Source of the DNA: Gerris lacustris
Lineage: Eukaryota; Arthropoda; Insecta; Hemiptera; Gerridae
Direction of reading: 5' to 3'
Length of the DNA stretch: 64,000 nucleotides
Assembly (NCBI GenBank): GCA_951217055.1
Contig: OX578281.1
Coordinates: forward strand, 28,320,101-28,384,100
The first letter of the stretch is position 1. Each line of letters starts with the position of its first letter. Both the position numbers and the translations under genes were made by a program. Of the stretch, positions 59,016 through 64,000 are shown one piece after another. Below the pieces are notes generated by a model. It did no database searches and had not been told where the DNA came from. It worked only from the letters and a program-made list of their open reading frames with translations.

Positions 59016-61429
59016 GTAATATTCTTATCTTCCTACTCCACATACAATAATTTATTCATCCGAATATATGCTGTCTATGTTGTATATTGTTTTATTTACA
59101 AGTAATGTTTTTGTCCAATGAACGATAGGGAAACTTTAAAATTAATATTTCTACCAAGATTTTATGAAACTGGAGTAAAACTCAAAAGCAAAATTGTATT
59201 GTTTATTAATCTAGATGCTAAGCTATGAAAATTGACGTCACCATGTTCCATGAATTGATTTTTCAATATTATTTTTAACTTATACATAGTAGCCATCTGC
59301 ATAAAATGTACATAACATTAAAGCTTTGTCTTTACATTGATTAGGATTGTAAAATTCTTGAATACTTCTTCGTTTCATACATTACGCAAACCAAACCCGA
59401 CCTTAACTTTTTTCCTGTTTGTTTGTATGTATGTATGTCGCCACAGCTCCGACTTCATAAGTGCAAAACAGGGTAATTTTTTAAAATTTTTATGCAAGGG
59501 TGTGCGCTAACATGTGGAGCATGCGGTAAGCTTGGTTTCATCGAAAAATATTGTAATTAAATAAATGATAATAGCCCGTACAAACAAACAAAGTTTGGTT
59601 AAAAGTAGTTGTGTGAGGGTAAATATTTGTACTAACTCATTTTAGTTTTTAAAAAAGTTTTATTTATTTTGGTTTTTAATTTTTTTAAATTATAAAAATT
59701 ATTTCTTTATTTTTTTTTTAAATTTAATTTTTTTAATTCAATAAATTTGTTTGAATATATGTAATTTCTAATTAATTAATTACAAATATTAATTAATTAT
59801 TTAAATCGTTAGAATGTTTTTGCATTGTTATACAGAGTCAATGTGCCAAGTTTCAGCTCAATTGGATGACTGGAAGAGGGATAATTAGCCTTCCAACAAT
59901 TTTGACGACAGTCTCCGACAAATACACAAACAAACAAAAGTGAAATTAATATAAAGGATTTCAATATATGTATAAAAGTTTTGTTCTTAAAACCATGCTT
60001 AAAAAAAATGTTTTTGAAAACTGCAACTTTTTATCACCTGCTTTGTGTATACGTTTGCACTTAAGAATTGTTAAATACCTACCTCAATATTCTATTTTGA
60101 CATTTGATGTGAAAGTAGAGAGAAAACAGACACTTATTCCTAGCATGAGCCCCACGGGGTGAAGGCTACTAAATAATAATAAAGAATTTGGCTACAACAG
60201 ACCCTAAAACAGCTTTATGAAATAAATCCAGGCAGCGTCAAATCCCCGTTAGTAAACTTCAAAAATAAACTCATTTTTTTTTTTTTTACTTGAAGAAACT
60301 GAAGTGATACTGCTTACTTTCTTTATAGATACTGTTGTTTCCTTAATATATAATTGATTTAGTTGTTTATTGAATAATGTAGGATTTAGCTGAAGAACTG
60401 ATGATATAGGTATTGCAGGGAAGCTATTGAACGAGGATCTACCTGTACAGAGAACCAGGCACCGCTAGATGACCCGTTCACCTGTATCAATCGATTCAAC
60501 ACACGTCTTTATAATCTCTCTCTCTCTTCATCTTCTTATACGCTTTTAAACAACAACAAATACCTCAAGTTTTTCCACCGAACAACAGTTTTTCTTAATT
60601 TTCTTTTCGTCTTATTCATCATACGTTCCACAGTAACAGTTTATTGCAGACTCTAACCATATACCTCTTTTCACATCTATACAATTTTCTTTACCGTTTC
60701 CTTTATATCTCGATCTATACGTCATCATGTTTAACTTCTGTATTTCGACCCATCTCATTTGAGACCTGACGGTCTAACCATATGGCTGTATTTGATCTGC
60801 CAAATCTACAGCAGCAACCAGATCAATTACTAATTATCTAAATAGTTCATATAGCTGTATGGCTATAAGACCAATGCCAAACTTTTTTTTAAATTGTTTT
60901 TCTCAGCTTTCTTTCCGTTTTGTTGCATTGTAAAATAAAGTGCATAAACAAATGACGGAAACCCTAGTCCAGTTGCCGGTCTACTTGCTGGTTTTACTCT
61001 CTTTTAATGCCTTAGTATTGGACAAATGTTCATAATTTGAACAAGAAATTTTAGCATCCTTCGCCAAACAATTTTTAATCAATTTAGAATTATAGAATGG
61101 AGACAGAAAAAAAAATCAGTCCGATAAGGGGCCGAAAATCGAACTAAACTTTCATTATTCGATTTCGCCTCGAGGTATAATCTTTCTGATCGAACCTGCT
61201 TATCAAATTACATCGAAATTGTTCCTGTTGTTTAGGCTCCTCGCGTCTACACAATCAGTTACACAGGGTCTGTACAGACGACAGATAGCCATTTTTTAAA
61301 AACCACTTTTCTGGAATGAGGGGACCTCAAAATGTGTAAATCCATCAACATTTCAAAATGGAATTTCCGCACTATCACAATACTTTCTCTATATATGTAT
61401 TATGTATATGAGAAAGTAAAAATATCCTT

Positions 61430-61490
61430 CGGACCTTCGAATTACATTTTCAACACTCTACCAATTAAGCTACATAGGAGAATGATTCTC
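61430..61490 (-). repeat. tRNA-like sequence, probably a SINE head
   Basis: The minus strand reads TAGCTTAATTGGTAGAG, a good A box and D-arm, followed ~22 bases later by AATTCGAAGGTCC, a weak B box. The anticodon and variable regions look too short for a functional tRNA. A second copy of the B-box-like part is at ~61590-61605. Confidence 0.4.
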
Positions 61491-61530
61491 CTCTGTCGGT
61501 ATTGATAGACTAGACCCTGTTAATAGGAAA

Positions 61531-61536
61531 TTTATT
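61531..61536 (-). terminator. Possible polyadenylation signal of the antisense exon
   Basis: AATAAA on the minus strand (TTTATT on +), ~103 bases beyond the TAG stop at 61639. AATAAA is frequent by chance in AT-rich DNA. Confidence 0.25.
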
Positions 61537-61638
61537 TTCATCTTGTCTAGAGGACTAATTTAGATGGGTAGAGGATTTAGATTGGACATGTAATTCAAAG
61601 GTCCACGGTTGAAGGCGCCCGAGAATAGTTCCTCTTTT

Positions 61639-61885
61639 CTAAAATCTATTATGTTGGTAGTGTTTGTCTTGGCTCGCTCTTCCTCGTCCCCTCATCATTC
61701 CGGTCCAAGGGCTTGTTAAAATGCTGTCCCCGACGCCGACGGTATAATTTCTCTTCCGCAGCGTATATGTCCCATCTACTTCCACTTCCATCGTTTCATT
61801 TGATCCGTAGTTCTTGATCCTGAAATTATCTTTTGTCAAAATATACTCGAAATCCTTCGATTGGACAGTCACCGAACGACACAGT
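61639..61885 (-). CDS. Possible terminal exon of an unknown antisense gene
   Basis: On the minus strand a frame open from ~61899 to a TAG at 61639 encodes about 80 residues with balanced, protein-like composition (for example KDFEYILTKDNFRIKNYGSN, then TYTLRKRNYTVGVGDS) unlike other ORFs here. A TGATTGCAG acceptor ends at 61886, and an AATAAA signal lies ~103 bases after the stop (61531-61536 inverted). Together these suggest a last exon nested in the KLF intron. I do not recognise the family. It has no ATG of its own near the start. Alternatives are a fragment of a transposable-element protein or a processed pseudogene. Confidence 0.4.
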
Positions 61886-62594
61886 CTGCAATCATGAGGT
61901 TATGTTTTATGTAACTTTTCACTCATATAGCAGCATTGATGTAAAAATTGCAAGCAAATAAGCGGGTTTTCATCCCGACGGATATTTCGTTATTCTTCGA
62001 TTCTGGATAAAGGACATAAGCATAATATGCTCCATTTAGTGCACAAGCAATTAAAACTTATTTTTTAAGACGTAACTTGAGTAAATGTTTTAATTTCCTA
62101 AGCCACGTTAGTTAATACATATAGAGACTGGACCACCCTACTTATTCGACTACCATTGTAGGCTCTCATTTCCAAATAAACATGTAAATATCTTTCGCAG
62201 TAAATTTATTGATGCAAATAAAATTATATTTTTTATGAAAATAGCATGTTTTAGAAACTTAAATACATGTGCCACATTGAATATAGACGCATAAAACCAA
62301 AGCTCAAACACTGACATGTCTGATTTAAATTACAGAATGGTATGATGTTTCATTATTATAATCACATACAAATACATATATGTATTATACATTTGTTATT
62401 CCTACGCCGGATTTGGAGGTATACATATCTTGTTTATCTCCTTCCTATGGCCGCCTGATATGTTGCAGCCTTATCTGAATTACACATGCAATCGATGTAA
62501 TGTAATGATTTCTTATGTCTAAAGTGACTCTTGATCCTATAATGAAAAGTTACTTCTATGGTGATTTAATTTGTTCTTTTTGTTATTTTTGCAG

Positions 62595-62727
62595 TAAGCA
62601 CGCGAGAAGGCACCCTGACTTCGACGCTTCGGTACTCAGGCAAAGGCGAACCTCTCACAAATCTAGTTCCAACTCCAACAACTCAAGTTCTGTATCGTCC
62701 ATGTCAGACCTGGCTCCTTCGCCTTGA
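62595..62727 (+). CDS. KLF9/13/16-like transcription factor, last coding exon
   Basis: Starts after TTTTTGCAG with T, completing the Ser codon split by the intron. It encodes the end of zinc finger 3 (KHARRH), then HPDFDASVLRQRR and a Ser/Asn-rich tail ending SMSDLAPSP before TGA. The basic segment followed by a serine-rich tail ending in SP motifs resembles the C-terminus of KLF13/KLF9 proteins. Upstream in-frame sequence to 62515 is intron. The junction with the exon at 58865-59015 restores a complete C2H2 finger, which confirms the splice. Confidence 0.92.
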
Positions 62728-63110
62728 ACACATCGCTCCTTACAACTTCAAGTCCATGCTAAAACGTTAAGCATCCGTCACTTGCTAGACTTCGTCTCTT
62801 GATTCCCCCGGACCAACCAACTTGGTCAATCGGAACAAAATAATAGTTCTAGATCACTTTAGTCACATTTTTTTTTTTAAAACATTTAAAAAAAAATTAT
62901 ATATAAATACGCTCGAATCTTTAGGTAGGAATTATTTAATATTATTAATAAAAAAAACAATTATAATTTTTTTATTGTGTTCTCGCGAAGTTTAATGTAG
63001 AAATCGTTTTAATTTTTTATTGTTATATTTTGTTCGATTGTTTGTATTATTATTACTATTATTATAAATAAAAACTCTCTTGATAAAATAAAGTTGTGGA
63101 ACTTATAGTG
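62728..63110 (+). other. 3' UTR of the KLF gene
   Basis: AT-rich sequence from the stop codon to just after the second AATAAA. The end is estimated; alternative longer 3' UTRs that include the foldback at 63257 cannot be excluded. Confidence 0.65.
63067..63092 (+). terminator. Polyadenylation signals
   Basis: AATAAA occurs at 63067-63072 and 63087-63092, followed by a GT-containing stretch (GTTGTGG). They lie 340-365 bases after the KLF stop codon. Confidence 0.6.
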
Positions 63111-63256
63111 AATTAATTAGTTTCTTATAAACCACTATGACAAAACCATTCAAATAAACTATTTCTCCTACGGAAATAAATAATGCTATATTTAGAAAAA
63201 ATAAAAGCACGCTTTTATAAAAAAAAGTAATAAAATAAAAAAATATTTTTTTCTCA

Positions 63257-63405
63257 CAGCCACAGTACTACGAGCGATCACAGTATTTGCGTAAAGATAA
63301 AAACGTGGGGACACTATCAACAAATGACTAATACTGTTTATCGCCCCACGCTTTTATCTTTAATTATATACACATATACTGTAATCGCTCGTAGTACTGT
63401 GGCTG
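63257..63405. mobile_element. 149-bp foldback element downstream of KLF
   Basis: Outer arms 63257-63286 (starting CAGCCACAGTACTACGAGCG) and 63376-63405 pair with one mismatch. Inner arms 63292-63310 (TAAAGATAAAAACGTGGGG) and 63344-63362 also pair with one mismatch. No target duplication is obvious. It is either a small MITE or a structured RNA region. Confidence 0.8.
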
Positions 63406-64000
63406 TTAAAGAAAGTATTTTCTCTTTTTTTAGTTCATGTTTTATAAAAACGTGTTTTCATTATTTTTTTTTAAATAAAATATTATTATTTTCTACTTTT
63501 TAGTCTTGTAATCTATTCTAACCTTACTTAACAGTCATTGGTCATTGTTAACTGTAGAGACTAGAGTATAATGATAGCTAGAGCTAGAATCAGAATAGTG
63601 TAAAAGGTAAAACGCCATTTATATTGAATGCCTTGCGATAAAGGTTAAATACCTTGATGAAGTAATTGATGTTCTGAAACGTCGTTCAATCACTATAATA
63701 TTGAACTTATTATTTATAATTATACCGATCGTATCTATCGTCACTTTTTGTTTAAATCACTGTAGATGGTTATCATCGATATTATAGTGAAGTTAATGTT
63801 CAAAGCCTGAAAACATTAAATGGTTTATTTGAAAAAAAAAACAAAAAAAACATTATAAACTGTATATATATATATATGTATCGCAACACAAAAAAACTTA
63901 GTTATGTTTTTAGTTATTTATTATTTAAATAAATTGTGTATATACATTTCAATATTGAAAAACGAAAAAAAAACAAAGATTAGAAATATGGTAATTTTTT
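63406..64000. other. AT-rich non-coding DNA to the window end
   Basis: Contains GATGTTCTGAAACGTCGTTC near 63670, a phrase type also seen at ~12960 (inverted), and a short TA run (63864-63876). No gene is seen. Confidence 0.35.

Larger units (their letters stand above)
59016..62594 (+). other. Last intron of the KLF gene (3579 bp)
   Basis: Begins GTAATA and ends TTATTTTTGCAG. It interrupts zinc finger 3 between Leu and Ser of DHLSKH. It hosts a retroposon relic at 59820-59960 (similar to 1450-1553), a family C repeat at 61325-61412, a tRNA-like relic at 61430-61490 and a possible antisense exon at 61639-61885. The ORF at 59968-60162 looks non-coding. Confidence 0.9.

Overview
This is eukaryotic genomic DNA, most likely from an insect. 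The sequence is AT-rich, most of it is non-coding, and it is crowded with arthropod-type transposable elements: a Ty3/gypsy element of the CsRn1 type primed by tRNA-Trp, Jockey-type and other LINE remnants, Helitrons, and hAT-, Harbinger- and pogo-like MITEs. Coding sequence is split by consensus GT..AG introns. There are no operons or bacterial features. The species cannot be named from the sequence alone.

Host gene: the only confidently recognised host gene is a Kruppel-like factor (KLF9/13/16, BTEB-like) on the + strand. Its penultimate exon (58865-59015) and last coding exon (62595-62727) encode zinc fingers 2 and 3 and a Ser-rich tail. A 3' UTR with two AATAAA signals follows (63067, 63087). 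The exon carrying zinc finger 1 was not found upstream, so much of the window may be the long intron or the 5' flank of this gene. A possible exon of unknown identity lies on the opposite strand inside the last intron (61639-61885).

Layout: 1-14.2 kb is AT-rich DNA with several nonautonomous DNA transposons and two long copies of a dispersed repeat (called family A here). 14.26-16.73 kb is a satellite-like tandem array split by a 1.5 kb Helitron and bordered by a Harbinger-like MITE. 17-29.5 kb holds further TIR elements, microsatellites and unrecognised DNA. 29506-35370 is a complete LTR retrotransposon with LTRs of equal length that appear identical, a 4-bp target duplication, open gag and pol, and a canonical -1 frameshift signal. 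35.4-58.8 kb holds minisatellites, three LINE remnants, a Tc1 transposase tail, hairpin elements, tRNA-like SINE relics and an inverted pair of repeats. 58.9-64 kb is the 3' end of the KLF gene plus a foldback element.

The retrotransposon is a self-contained system: promoter in the LTR, tRNA-Trp primer site, Gag, then protease, RT, RNase H and integrase made by -1 frameshifting. The nonautonomous elements would depend on enzymes encoded elsewhere in the genome.
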